Positions 10,857 through 22,458 of a stretch of DNA of 64,000 nt are shown here, one piece after another. The translations under genes and the position numbers were made by a program. A model generated the notes under the pieces. That model was not told where the DNA came from, searched no databases, and saw only the letters and a program-made list of their open reading frames with translations. Position 1 is the stretch's first letter. Each line of letters opens with the position of its first letter. Source of the stretch: Shinisaurus crocodilurus (taxonomy: Eukaryota > Chordata > Lepidosauria > Squamata > Shinisauridae); the NCBI GenBank assembly GCA_021292165.1, contig JAHFWL010000405.1, positions 20,988 to 84,987 on the forward strand, written 5' to 3'.

Positions 10857-11362
10857 GGAGCAATCCCATGGCTCCTAGACGGCGTCTGGGGTGCCATAGG
10901 ATGCTGTGGATCCCTTCCTCTGAGGCCGCGGAGACAGAGCTCCACCTTCAGAGGAGGAAATCCAGTTGTTGATCTCTCCCCACTGTCTCCCCAGCCACCA
11001 TGGAAAGCTCCGCAGTGGCTTCTCACCAGGGGGGTGGGGTCGGAGCTCCAACTTAGGGAAGAGTACGGAGCGGGAGGGAAGGAGAGGGCATGCTGGGGAG
11101 GGGAGAAGAGAGGCTGAGGATCCACCAGATCCAAAGGCCTCTCAGGCCCCGCCCCCAGCAGCATGTGGCAGCTAGACAGGCTCAGAGGCCCATCTAGAAA
11201 AAAATTATTTCAGAGGAGGATGGCAAGGCTGTAAAAGCATCTGCCGTTCCTCCTGTCCTGCATGTATGGCTCTTGCCAGCAGGGCATTAGACGGGTGGAG
11301 GGCTCCGATCCCACAGCCCTCTGTTTAAACAGCAGCAGTCCCATAGGATTGCACTCTAAATG
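10857..11362. mobile_element. MITE-like element with AATCCCATGG / CATAGGATTGC ends
   Basis: GAGCAATCCCATGGCTCC at the left and CCCATAGGATTGCACTC at the right form imperfect inverted ends. The interior is GC-rich. The minus-strand Pro-rich open frame has no domain. Confidence 0.5.
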
Positions 11363-11502
11363 TGTTTTTTGGTGCTGGTATAAGTGTCTTTTAAATGTTT
11401 ATTTTATGAACATTTCTTGTGCTGTTGGGGAAATACGTAAAATTTAAAACCAGTATATACTTCTTTGAAGCTAACTAAGGCAGCGATCCAATGCACAGTT
11501 GC

Positions 11503-11778
11503 AGGGCTGGCGTCAAGGTTTGGCATAGCTGGGCACCTGCAACCTGTTGGTTTACCTCCCTCTCCCTCTGGCCTAGACAACGGTGGTGGTGAGAAGGAGG
11601 AGCAGTAGATGCTGCTGCCTGCTTGCGCGTGGCCTCTCTGCAAGAAGCAAGTGATAGCAATAATGAGGAAGAGGAGGAGGAGGAGCTGATGATGACAATG
11701 GTGGTGAGCTGGTAGAGGGACAGAGACCCGGTGAGGGTTCCTTGCCCAAGGGCCCTCCAAATCATGGCACCGGCACTG
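11503..11778. mobile_element. hAT-like MITE (CAGGGCTGGCGTC ... GCACCGGCACTG)
   Basis: Inverted-end pattern with flanking octamers CACAGTTG and CACACTTA (6 of 8 alike). The interior equals, in reverse, the elements at 106-287 and 1400-1708. Confidence 0.6.
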
Positions 11779-11952
11779 CACACTTATCTTGGAGTAACTG
11801 AACTCAGCAAGACTTACTTCTGACTGAGTAATCATGCAAAGGAGTGTGCTGTAAGCAGGGCAGGCAGACGTGGGCGGGAGTAGACCGTGGACAGTCTTTT
11901 TAGTTAATTTAAGGGATTTGCTGCTACAAGATGTAGTGATGGCTTCTACTTT

Positions 11953-12150
11953 AGAGGGGCTGCAGCTTAGTGGTAGAGCACATATTTTGTCTTCTGAAGG
12001 TCCCAAGTTCAATCCCCAGCATCTCCCAGTAGAGCTGGAAAAACTCCTGCCTGAAACCCCGAAGAGCTGGTGCCAGTCGGTGTCAACAATACTGGGCTAG
12101 ATGGATGAAATGGTCTGATTCAGTATAAGGCAGCTTCCTATGTTTCCTAT
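11953..12150 (+). mobile_element. tRNA-Ala-like SINE
   Basis: GGGGCTGCAGCTTAGTGG (A box), AGTTCAATCCCCAGC (B box), then a body with CCTGAAACCCCGAAGAG and a tail TCAGTATAAGGCAGCTTCC. Confidence 0.8.
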
Positions 12151-12339
12151 GTTATGTTTCTATGACAGCTTTAAAAGTGGATGAAGAGCAATACAGCTGA
12201 AGATGATGGCAGTGAGAAGATAGACTCACTGAGGGAGGTGGGACATTGGGGGTGTCTTGCCCAAGTCCCCTCAAAAACCTGGAGCCAGCCCTGCTTTCTG
12301 TAGCTTCAGCTGTTGAATGGATAGCTGAGTAAGTAGTCC

Positions 12340-12893
12340 ATGACTACTTTCCCCTATGAGGAAAGGTTACAACATCTGGGACTATTTAGCTTAGAAAAAA
12401 GGTGAGTAAGGGGAGACATGATAGAGGTGTACAAAATTATGCATGGTGTGGAGAAAGTGGATAGGGATACATTTTTCTCCCTCTCTCATAATACTAGAAC
12501 CCGGGGTCATCCCATGAAGCTGATTGGTGGGAGATTCAGGACAGATAAAAAGAAGTCCTTCTTCACACAGTGCATAGTTAAACTATGGAGCTCACTTCTA
12601 CAAGATGTAGTGACAGACACCAATTTGGACGGCTTTAAAAGGCGATTGGACAAATTCATGGAGGAGAAGGCTATCAATGGTTACTAGTCCTGATGGCGAT
12701 ATGCTACCTCCAGTATCAGAGGCAGTATGCCTACGTACACCAGTTGCTGGGGAACATGGGCAGGAGGGTGCTGTTGCACTCATGTCCTGCTTGTAGGATC
12801 CCGTGGGCAGCTGGTTGGCCACTGTGTGAACAGAATGCTAGACTAGATGGACCCTTGGTCTGATCCAGCATGGCTCTTCTTATGTTGTTGTTT
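12340..12893 (+). mobile_element. CR1-like LINE 3' end with ORF C-terminus
   Basis: The open stretch 12418-12687 encodes the tail of the ORF2 protein ([12 protein letters not shown] ... [19 protein letters not shown] ... [12 protein letters not shown]) and ends in TAG. It is followed by the 3' UTR GAACAGAATGCTAGACTAGA ... GGCTCTTCTTATG. The same 3' end recurs at 23285, 31915, 34265, 37747, 45078, 56572 and 62880. Confidence 0.8.
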
Positions 12894-13476
12894 TTTATGA
12901 CAGGTGCCCTTTCCTCAAGCCCCTAACAGTTTGGGACTGGATAGACATGGGAGACCAACCAAAAACAATATTTTGAGGGCTATAAAATGTCATCCAGTTT
13001 GGATACTGTATTGCAGCTTTAAACAGGATTAGTGGAACCTCCAAGCTGGCAATTAAATAAGTACATTAATAATCTGTTATTTTTAAAAGTGTCTATTTTG
13101 TCAAAGATAACATAATGGGAAAGACTGAGAGATAATGGGGAAAAGCCATCCTGTCAATATTTTTGCCTTTGATGTGCAAGATAGTGCATACTGAACGGCC
13201 TGAGATGTGAGAGACCAAAAGAATGGGATAACGATTCACTTTGCATTCCTTCCCTTCCGGCTTCCAGGAGAGGTGATAATGAGACTCTTAGGCAAGCTCA
13301 GTGTGGTAGATACTTGTTAGACTCTTATGCATTTGATTACCAATCACTCACTTGTCTTAACATGTACATTTTAGATAGGGCTGGTTTTGTTTCGCCTTTG
13401 CTTTGCTCCTAACACACATACTTGACTTGTGTTTTAGACATCTATAAATATCTATAAATAGCATCTAGTTATTGGA

Positions 13477-13478
<2 letters not shown>
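12894..13478. other. no gene or clear repeat recognised
   Basis: AT-rich unique-looking sequence. Confidence 0.5.
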
Positions 13479-13540
<62 letters not shown>

Positions 13541-13541
13541 T
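13479..13541. repeat. (AAT)n microsatellite
   Basis: About 20 uninterrupted AAT units. Confidence 0.95.
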
Positions 13542-14191
13542 CATGTTGCCTTAATCAACCCAGCCCAATGGGTCAGAATTTCTCATCGGATCAGAGGCCT
13601 TTCAGCCAGTGAAGGTATAAATTCTTAAAGAATTTGAATTCTGTTTTCATTTGCGTATTGTGAGACCAGTACAGCAATTAATATTCTCATTTCCTAGGGC
13701 TTGCTTCATATGTTATGCTTTTCTCCACACAAAAAGCACTTCAGTGTAAGAAATAGTGTGAAAACTGAACATAGATTATCACATGTGACAACGACATCCT
13801 GCAGCCAGTCACTTCCCATGTGGGGAAAAGGAAAATTTTTAAGGGGTTTTAAGGTACAAGGGTGACTGCATTTTTCTGGATAAGAGGATAATAGTCAGTA
13901 GTGTAAGTTATGTGAACCAGAAAGTCAGAGACAGGCAATACCAAGCCAGACTGCTATAAACAGATGGAAAGGAGCCTTTAGGTAAAGGCAGCCTGGTAAC
14001 AGCCAATACCCAACCCCATTACACATTGATTTGGTAGTGGTAGGGGAGCGATGTCTCTCATAGCCTCTTCCTATACCACTCTGATAAATGTGTACAAGAA
14101 AAAAACATGTAGGTGAGGCCCGTGATAATTCATTCCAAAATGTCAGGGGGTTGGGTGGAAGGAGAACATCTGCACTGGAAAGAATTACCGG
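13542..14191. other. no gene or clear repeat recognised
   Basis: The minus-strand open frame at 13925-14269 runs into the Sauria SINE and has no domain. Confidence 0.5.
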
Positions 14192-14198
14192 TAACTTG

Positions 14199-14450
14199 GA
14201 GAGAGCCAGTGTGGCGTAGTGGCGAGAGTGTTGAACTGGGACTTGGAAGATCCGGGTTCTAGTCCCCACTCGGCCATGAACTCACTGGGTGACTTTGGGC
14301 CAGTCACTGACTCTCAGCCTAACCTACCTCACAGGGTTGTTGTGAGGATAAAATGGAGAGGAGGAGGAAGATCATGTAAGCTGCCTTGGGTTCCTTGCAA
14401 GAGGAAAAAAAGGCGGGATACAAATGTAATAAAATAAATAAATAAATAAA
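14199..14450 (+). mobile_element. Sauria SINE, full length with target duplication
   Basis: GAGAGCCAGTGTGGCGTAGT head, B box GGGTTCTAGTCCCC, body GGGCCAGTCACTGACTC, tail GGCGGGATACAAATGTAATA with AAATA units. Flanked by TAACTTG on both sides (14192-14198, 14451-14457). Confidence 0.95.
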
Positions 14451-14734
14451 TAACTTGCTGGCCCTGCCCAAGTGCTCCTTGAAGCACACATTACCAGAGG
14501 GTTAACCAAAAGGGTCACTAGTTTGCACTATAAATTGCAAGCGTGGGGAGCTCAACCTGGATTGAGACTGCAGCTGGGTGGAGTGTTAAAACCCCACTAC
14601 CCCAATGTAGGGATGTACAGATTTTGTTAAATTCATTCCGTCTGTGTTTCATGGATTGTCAGGCATCTTTCATTCTATTGTCTGCTCATTGATGGATCCG
14701 GTTTTTTTTTTTTACACCAGAATTTCATTCTACT

Positions 14735-14870
14735 TGCGTTAAGTCGCATTAGTGCTATGTGCATTAGTGCAAATGCACACTTACACAAATGCACTGATGC
14801 ACATTAGTTAATTCACATTCACACTAATGCGCGTTAGCATGAAAGCAAATTAGTGCAAACCCCCCCCCAT
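14735..14870. repeat. quasi-palindromic tract of GTGCATTAG/CTAATGCAC motifs
   Basis: Iterated GCATTAGTGC, ACACTAATGCGCG and ATTAGTGCAAA segments in both orientations, ending at a C-run (14861-14869). Confidence 0.6.
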
Positions 14871-15084
14871 GTGAAAAACTGGTCAGCAGAATCTGTGTGA
14901 CTCAGAAAAAGCCAGTCCACTGTGTAATCTACCAATTGGATTCACAGAAATCCAAACTCATATGAATCCATTGTGGATTCCTCCAACATCGCTACCCCTG
15001 TGCTAGGGGTAATCCAGATTGCTAAAAGCAAAAAAGAGAACAAAATTAAAGTCTGCTTTGCCCTTGAAGATGCTGTTGCTACAG

Positions 15085-15500
15085 GGTGCAAAGGAAGGAA
15101 GGGACCTGAAGGGCCCTTCAGGTGCCCCCTGAAAATGGGGCAAGGCGAGTGGCTACAAGAGAGAGGGCCTTTTCAGTGGTGGTGGCACCCTGTTCGTGGA
15201 ATGCCCTCTCAAGAGTCGTCCCCAAAGAGGCTTGCCTGGTGTCTGTATTATGCTATTTATGGTGCTGGGTAAATATTTTTTTTTAATTTCCCCAGGAACT
15301 GTTTTAAGTGTTTTTAGATCTTTGCACTGTTTTATCCCTGCTGGTAGTTTTACCTCTGGCTTTATTATGTACTGCAGCTGCTGCTAGTTTTTACCTGATT
15401 GTTTTGTTATTGTTTTTATTGCCATTTTGTTTTTAATGTGTACAGTGTTTAGAGAACTTCTGTTAATGGGCAGTTTAAACATGAAACAAACAAGGAAGGA
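15085..15500 (+). mobile_element. L2-type LINE 3' region
   Basis: The block GAGAGAGGGCCTTTTCAGTG ... GGAATGCCCTCTC is the L2 ORF C-terminal remnant. It is followed by a T-rich 3' UTR and GTTTAGAGAACTTCTGTTAA ... GGGCAGTTTAAAC. Confidence 0.7.
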
Positions 15501-15659
15501 AGGAAGGAAGGTTGGTTGGTTCAAGAGGCTCCTTGGTTTCTTACGATGGCTCACGTGTAAGGGGTCCATCCTAGTCCCGCAGGTAGCAGAATGAGACACG
15601 TTACGCACACATGCTTTGGGAGCAAGCCTTTAATAAGATTCTACCTGAACAAATAATTG

Positions 15660-16030
15660 CCAAATGCTGGCGCACTTGTTATGGAAAGGCTGCCAAAAAC
15701 AGCTTTCCAGTGGCGAGTGTCCACTATGATATTTACAGCACCTTACTATATTAATCACTGCCATCGCATGGGGATTCTCCACACCTCTGCCAGTAAACAC
15801 CAGAAATATCCAAAAGAACGAGGAGATTCTCTATGTGGCATCAGCCTTGTTTGTGGCATCAGCCTTTCTTTGATAAGTGTAACATGCGATCCTGCTTTCC
15901 TTATTTCCTTCAGGGAACTATGGATTTACAGAAGTTGTCTTCTGTGTTTGAGGGATCAAAAGTAAGTGTTACGACGCCCAACCTGCCCTCAGAGTGCAAT
16001 GTTGCTTGCTATCAATACCAGCATAGGGCA
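15660..16030. other. no gene recognised
   Basis: The plus-strand open frame at 15657-15965 (102 codons) has no recognisable domain and overlaps no conserved feature. Confidence 0.4.
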
Positions 16031-16039
16031 ATATTGATA

Positions 16040-16225
16040 TTAAAGTGTTTTTAAAATGTTTCTCTAAAATTTTTGATGTTTTTATTGTTTTTATTTTTTA
16101 TACTATATTTTATTGTAAAATTGTATTTTTATTGTATAATTATATTTTATTATGTAATTTTATAATTGTTGTAAACTGCCCAGAGAACTTCGGCTATTGG
16201 GCAGTATAGAAATGGAATAAATAAA

Positions 16226-16256
<31 letters not shown>

Positions 16257-16258
16257 TA
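16040..16258 (+). mobile_element. L2-type LINE 3' end with (AAAT)n(AAT)n tail
   Basis: T/A-rich UTR, then CTGCCCAGAGAACTTCGGC ... GGGCAGTATAGAAATGG, and a tail of AAAT and AAT units. Confidence 0.8.
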
Positions 16259-16654
16259 GGGTCCTAATGCAGCTATTACAGTTTGGGGTGGTTTTCAGAG
16301 AGCAAGGATTACCGTACACAACCTCTTATGCAATGAAAGCTGTGTGTCACTCTCACACATGTGAGCAATGCTTGTGCAATCCAACCCAAATCAACATCCT
16401 AAAAATGGAGTCAATTTGTCTTCAGCTTTATGGTCAACTAACACCACATCTTCTGATATTGGAGTGAGGCTGGATTAACATCATGCATTAACTGGGCCAG
16501 ATTAGGGTTTATTTTGGGATCAGTTCTGAGGCACAGCAGAGCTTAGAGTCAGACAGGTGCTTCCATCTCAACACAACAAAGGGGTTTTCAGATTTCATGG
16601 GTAACCCCAGGAGGGGTGTGCTTGATTAGAGTGAATGGGGTAAGAGAACTACAG

Positions 16655-16656
<2 letters not shown>

Positions 16657-16700
<44 letters not shown>
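16657..16700. repeat. (TA)n microsatellite
   Basis: More than 20 uninterrupted TA units, abutting the Sauria SINE tail. Confidence 0.95.
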
Positions 16701-16708
<8 letters not shown>

Positions 16709-16868
16709 CATTTATATCCCAGCTTTTTTCCTCTTTCAAGGAACCCAAGGTGGCTTACATAGTCCTCATCCTCTCCATTTTATCCTCACGACAACCCTGT
16801 GAGGTAGGTCAGGCTAAGAGTCAGTGACTGGCCCAAACACTCTAACCACTACACTACACTGGCTCTCT
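16701..16868 (-). mobile_element. Sauria SINE with internal deletion
   Basis: Reverse-complement tail (ATTTATATCCCAGC), body (GAACCCAAGGTGGCTTAC, AGTCAGTGACTGGCCC) and head (CTACACTACACTGGCTCTC). The middle, including the B box, is missing between GGCCC and AAACACTC. Confidence 0.9.
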
Positions 16869-17884
16869 AGTATATATGTTTATACTTAAGGTAAATGTAT
16901 CTGTTTAGAGCTGAGCAGAAACTGGAGCAATTTGCTTTCTGTCAAAGAGGCAAATTTCACCAAGGCAACAAACTGGCCTGATTCGCATGCAAGTGAACAG
17001 GCTAGTATGCTCAATCACTGCCACTTGGCTTCTTCTGCCAGCGGCAGCAGCCAAACAATCCAGGGATGCATTGTTTAGCATGATGTCCAAGCCTGGAACT
17101 CTGGTTTGTTGCTCCCCCGGCACCATGCTAAACAACCCAGGGACCGAGCATCCTGGATTGCTCAGCTGTTCCCACTAACAGGAGGACTCAAGTGGGAGTG
17201 AGCATGCAGCGTGAACCAGCACACTGGCTCGTTCATGGTAACTCAGGGTTTAAACAAATCTTGAGTTGCCATTGCATGTGAATTGGGCCACTGTCTGAGA
17301 TCCCTCAGAGTAACTCCTAGTACTGTTGTAATTAGGAATGAAAGGATTTCCCCTGTTCCATTTCTCTGTTATTCAATAGCTCTGCTCTGAACCTCATCCT
17401 GCTCCTCCTGAACTCCAATTCTGGCAGGAGAATTTCTCAGATTGACCCCGGAATTGGAATGTGTATGGTTTACCACACCTTCCAGTAGTTTCAGTTCATT
17501 TGCATCCTTCCTCCCCGCTACTAATGCTCATGCATGCATTGATAAAAGGCTGCTGTAGGCTTACAGCAGAGGGAGTGAAGGGAGGCAGGGCCACCATTAG
17601 CTCTGCAGAGAAGTCATCTCCATCAGGCTTTTCCTCTCCTCCAACTGTCACCTGGCAGTAGCCATTCCATCAGGCCATCCCATCAGTCTGCAGCAGAGGG
17701 AGAAAATGGAGGCAAAGTTACTCCACTGGCTCAATGAGAGACCAGAAATGTTTGGTTCCTCCTCTACTTGATCTGTTTTTCATTCCAGCTGGACATTAAA
17801 AGGACTTTGTAACTAAGAACTAGTGCCTGAGTTTGCTTTTTTCCTTCTCCCTCTCAATCCCTTTTCCTTTTGTGTTGTGCTGTT
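16869..17884. other. no gene or clear repeat recognised
   Basis: Contains short open frames only. The 17060-17120 stretch has inverted motifs (GCATTGTTTAGCATGATGTC / CACCATGCTAAACAACC), suggesting an old fold-back element. Confidence 0.4.
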
Positions 17885-18000
17885 TCAATTGTAAGCCTGA
17901 GGGCAGGGACTGTCTTATTACTGATCTTTGTCAGCTGCTCTAGGAGCCTTTTTTGGCTGAAGAGTGGGGTCAAAATCTTTCAAATAAGAAATAAATAAAA
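17885..18000 (+). mobile_element. LINE 3' end (GTAAGCCTGAGGGCAGGGAC type)
   Basis: TTGTAAGCCTGAGGGCAGGG ... GGAGCCTTTTTTGGCTGAAG with a terminal AAATAAATAAA. The reverse complement of the same 3' end lies at 33240-33380. Confidence 0.7.
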
Positions 18001-18344
18001 GCTCATGCTGCTTTCAAAAGACAAGAGGGAATGCTTTAGATCCTGAATGCCAACCGGTGCCAACATCACAGTAGATTCTCACTCTCCTTGCCAAATGGTA
18101 AATAATAAAGTGCATTCAGATCATACAAAAAGGTGGTGCTTGAATGTCTCTTGAATTCACCAGAAACCAGGAGCAGAAAGTTTAATCCCAAAAGGAAATG
18201 TTTACTGAAGTGCCTAAATCCAGTTATAAAATGAAAGTCTATGCTATAGACATGCATTATAACTAACAAAATAGCTAGAAGAGCTACAGATCTGGTGCAA
18301 CTCATTCCTTATCCTGTTTAATAAATTCCAATCTCCTATGTTGC

Positions 18345-18905
18345 TCTGTATGTATTTATAGCCAACTTCAGTGGACCGGTCATGTTGTTCGAATGCCTGA
18401 CTGCCGCCTCCCAAAGCAGTTACTTTATTCCCAACTCAAGGATGGAAAGCGGAATACCGGTGGTCAATATAAGAGGTTTAAAGATGTTCTTAAGGCTAAT
18501 CTAAAAAAAAATGCAATATAAACATCAAAAACTGGGAAGCTCTGGCCCATGAACGATCTAACTGGAGGTTGGCCTTTCACAAAGGTTCTATGGACTTTGA
18601 AGAAGCTCGAGTGCAAGGTGAAAGGGAGAAACGTGCTAAGCGAAAAGCACGTCAAATGAATCCTTTACAAGACCATCTTCCATCTGGTAACCTGTGTCCT
18701 CACTGTGGGAAGCTGTGTGGATCTAGAATTGGCCTCCACAGTCACTTACGGACCCATCGCTAGAGTCTACACAATTTTCTTTAGAATTTTCCTCCTTTTA
18801 AAATCTCCTTTTTGTAAATTTTCTTTTCTTTTCTTTTCTTTTTTTTTATCCTGGAAGACAATCTTACTCGGTCACGAGTGATCGCCTGACTGACTGACTG
18901 ACTAT
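18345..18905 (+). mobile_element. Ingi/Vingi-like LINE 3' fragment with C2H2 zinc finger
   Basis: Encodes, with frame breaks, the C-terminus of an endonuclease/RT protein: a WTGHVVRMPDCRLPKQ-like stretch at about 18370-18420, then 18569-18763 with RSNWRLAFHKGSMDFEEARV upstream and the finger CPHCGKLCGSRIGLHSHLR before the TAG. The 3' UTR ends with CTCGGTCACGAGTGATCGCC and (TGAC)n. The RT region is absent here but present in the related copy at 59992-61310. Clade is assigned from the RT-plus-terminal-finger architecture and is not certain. Confidence 0.7.
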
Positions 18906-20081
18906 GGCAGATTTTGCAACCCTCTGTGTAGGGTATAATTTATTATCTGTGACTTACCTTGTTAAGGCTTGTATGCCATTTCAGAACATGATTGGTTTGA
19001 TAAAGCTTTGTCCTGTCACTTTCCAAGTGATATGGTAAATTTAATAGCATGGTTTGCATTTTCTGCAGGGAAATATCTGCAAAAGGAAAAGTGGAACTCG
19101 GTTAATAAAGCAGAATAATAATTTTAAGATTGCCCACCATGAGGTTGATGAATTGTTTACAATAAATGCTTTTCATAGTAAAATGTGCTTAGTTCAATGC
19201 AAGACATTTCAGGATTAAATAGAAGACATTAATATGGTTAAATGAAAATGTATGGATTCCACCCACCCACATGTTAATGTTCACTATGCAAAAGGTGTGG
19301 CTACAGGAAAAGACAAAGAAGCCACATGCTGAGGATCTCTGACAAAAGATTGTGGGATGGATCCAGACATAGTTACACTTAGAGGTGAGCCACTGAAATA
19401 AATGGGACAAGTTAGTTATTCCATTGATTTCAGTGAGTCTACTCCATCCATGACAAAGTCCAGCTCTGTGCTTCTTTAATAGGGAGGTAGGCGACATTGT
19501 GTCGTCTTCGTCCCCCGTCCCCCCGATTCCTGTCTAGGCATCCACTGAGGTACCCTACCCCTCCCATTTTATATTTTCTTTTTTAAAAATTGACATGTTT
19601 CCTTACCGGCAGCTAGGATCACTTTAAAGCTAAGTGAGAGCCTCCAGCTGCTGCCATCTTCGTTCGCCATAAATGCCTCTGGGCCACGTGTGTGGCTCGG
19701 GGACATTCTAGGAAATGAAGTCTTATAGCGGTGGACTGCAGGCCAAGGCTTTCCTCTGCAGCGCACCCAGCCACCAAGGGATAGAAGGGGAGAAAGAAAA
19801 TGGTGCCCCCGTCACAGCTGTCTGGTAAGCTGGGGAGGGGGACTGGGAAGGCCAGAGGTAAGCCAGCAAGGGGGTCAGGGAAGCCAGCAGCAAGCAGTGG
19901 GGAGGGGGCTATGGAGAGCGTCAGGAAGCCAGTGGGGGGGGGGGTTGGGGGAGCTAGCTGAAAGCAACATGGGCGTGTGTGTTATATGCTTGTATGTCTG
20001 AATGAGAAAGAGAGGGAGAGAGAAAAAGGGCTTAGGGATGATCCAGAGAGAGGGGTGACTTTGGAGGGATTCAGAAAGAGG
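18906..20081. other. no gene; purine-rich tract near 19780-20080
   Basis: A G-rich stretch (19840-19960) and GA-rich 19995-20060. 19350-19450 resembles an old palindromic MITE (GAGCCACTGAAATAAATGGG). No domain-bearing frame. Confidence 0.4.
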
Positions 20082-20426
20082 GCTGGTTCACACGATCACC
20101 GCAGTCCATCATGGGTTATTTAAGCCAAGGTGGGTTGTGGGGCATGCCAGCAGCCATTTTGAATATTCAACCCCTGGTGTGGCATTGCCATATCATCTGA
20201 ACCCGGGCGGCAGGACTTAAGACAACCCTCAGACGACCCATGGTCTGTTGTGGCGTTATTTGAGGGTTGTTTAGCCCTCAAACAACTCCTGCTGGCCAGT
20301 TTCGGATGACATCACAAACCATGTTAACCCACTGCCAGGGGTTAAATGTTCAAAATGGCCACCAGCAGGTGCCGCAATCCAGCTTGGCTTAAGCCATGGT
20401 GGGCTGTGGTGATTATGCGAACCCGT
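20082..20426. mobile_element. fold-back MITE (GGTTCACACGATCACCGCAG type)
   Basis: Left end GGCTGGTTCACACGATCACC and right end reading, reversed, AACGGGTTCGCATAATCACC form imperfect inverted repeats of about 34 bp. The interior holds palindromic ACCCATGG and TTAAGCCA motifs. Related to 29314-29609. Confidence 0.7.
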
Positions 20427-20471
20427 TCAGAGAGCAAGTATAGTTTTTTGTGTGCTTGCAGCTGAGAAGGA

Positions 20472-20478
20472 AGTGTGT

Positions 20479-20531
<53 letters not shown>

Positions 20532-20535
20532 CAAG
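20472..20535. repeat. (GT)n(GA)n microsatellite
   Basis: GT units followed by GA units. Further GT/GA runs extend to 20640. The Ser/His/Thr-rich minus frames are artefacts. Confidence 0.95.
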
Positions 20536-20759
20536 CATGTGAATGCCTGATGGGTATATTGTGGTGTGTGTGTGAGAGAGAATGCATGTGTGTGCGTGTC
20601 GTAGGGGTGGTGAGCCACGATGAGAGAGAGAGAGTATGTGGCTAGTGATCCAGTGTGTGAGATAAAAAGTCATTGGGGAGGGGAATAAGTTGGGTGGCAG
20701 CAGTTGGGGAGAGTTTGCCTTCTGTGCAATAGGTTTCTGTTGGTGCAGAAAGCTATGCA

Positions 20760-20935
20760 TTCAAAGGAGTTGTTTAGTTGTGTTGAGGCTCAGAACCCCA
20801 CCTCTGCCTTGTCCTTTGGGAAAGTTACTTGTCCTTTGTGACTAGCCACGCCTCCCATGGCAACCATTTTGTGGTGGTACCCAGGACAGTTTCTCAAATT
20901 GCCAAATGTGCCCATGGGTCCAAAAGAGTTGGAGA
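20760..20935 (-). mobile_element. hAT-like MITE fragment (relative of 36661-36935)
   Basis: The reverse complement shares CACAAAATGGTTGCCATGGG, GCGTGGCTAGTCACAAA and AGAGGTGGGGTTCTGAG with the element at 36661. Confidence 0.55.
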
Positions 20936-22185
20936 CACACCCCCTTTAATACATCATGTACTGATGCTAGCTCATCTTGTCTGGTGCAACCAGTAGAGTG
21001 AATTGTACCTGTCAAATAGTTACAATTTGGGCTATGGTTCATGCAGTGTTGATAGGATGGTTGTCCATAGCAAGTAGCATAGGTGAGGTTCAAATAGGCT
21101 TGCATGTAGATCCCTAGGCTGTAGGAAGTACTCACATTGTGTTTATATTTTCAGTGTCCATTGAGATGGGAAGCATTATGCCAGAACTGGTTTTTACTGT
21201 CAGTGATTAAAATAATGCTTCCAGCTTCAACTGTTTGATTACCCTTTCTTTTAAAATGATTATTTCCAATAACATCAATCAACATGCACAATTCTTATTA
21301 TCTCATATTACTGAAAAAGCATGACCTATGGCTTATCTAGAATTTTAAATCCAAAGTTCCACAAACTTTGTCCTTCATTTTTGACCTTGGCTATCATCAT
21401 TTCTTGGCTAGGCTGTAAAAACTGAACTGAAAGTAACCTTTTGTGTGTGTCAGGGACAAAGTGATGTTATGGAAATATTGGATTGTTAGGGGGATTTGTT
21501 GGGGAAAGGGCAGGGAAGGTATGGGTAGGCCACAGAGAATTCCTGGAAAACAGCTCATGGTAGGCATTCCGGTAGCATTGTTGCTGAATTCTTGCCTGAC
21601 TCTAAGGTACACATGCAATGTTTCAGGAAGAAAATTGAGGATCTAGAATGTGTTATGAGTGAATTATTTACATATCCCACAAGCACTTTGGAATCCTTAT
21701 ACTCTGAGCCCCAAACAAAGAAAACATGGGATGGGGCAGTTCTATCAATGAGGAGTGGGGATTTTTTAATTCAAGGAAAGGTTCTGTGGGCATGCCCACA
21801 AAGGAGCCTGCCATGCTCCTCATGGGATCATTTTTAGAACAATTTTTTAGATAATACCTGAGCAAGAGGAGACACTGGAATGCTGGCCTTACCATGAGGG
21901 AGGTTAGGATGTACCAGTGGATTGGGAGGTTGGGACAACTTTTCACACAGGTACAGAGTTGGGGATCTCCTGACTAGGGCCTGATTCACATATACATGTT
22001 TATCACTTGATGACTGCAGTATCAAGCAATGACTTGCATGTTAATGGGCCACTTCTCACGTTACCTCAAAGACAATGCTTTTCAATGGAGTTACTTCTGG
22101 TATTCTGCTGCCGGTCATCCAAGGGTGTTCAGACAGACCCCTCCTCCCTGCATTTAATGAATGTACGGATGGGTTCTCAAGGCTG
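20936..22185. other. no gene or clear repeat recognised
   Basis: Unique-looking AT-rich DNA. Short frames without domains. Confidence 0.5.
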
Positions 22186-22191
22186 TGTGAG

Positions 22192-22458
22192 CTAGCCCTG
22201 ACCACCACTGGGATGCCATGTCACCGCCCAACTTCCCTAACAAATATCCGGTGGGCATTTGTGAGATTTCTCTGTGATACAGATGTCAGAGAGCTCCTAC
22301 ACTTGAGGGACCCTGATTGGGCAGTGTTCCTCCTCGAGTGTAGGAGCTCTCCACATGTACATTTGTATGCATGGATAATGCTTTCTCACAAATGTCCACT
22401 GAAGGTTCATCAGTTAGGGAAGGCAGTGCGTGGCTCCAGCAATGGTCGGGGGTAGCCC
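22192..22458. mobile_element. long fold-back element
   Basis: The two halves are complementary about a centre near 22325. Inner arms include GAGAGCTCCTACACTTGAG and CTCGAGTGTAGGAGCTCTC, then GGGCATTTGTGAG with CTCACAAATGTCC, then ACTTCCCTAAC with GTTAGGGAAGG, then CTAGCCCTGACC with GGTCGGGGGTAG. No coding potential. Confidence 0.8.

Noticed and set aside
20342..20760. Ser/Leu/His/Thr-rich minus-strand frames
   Set aside because: They read through GT/GA microsatellites.
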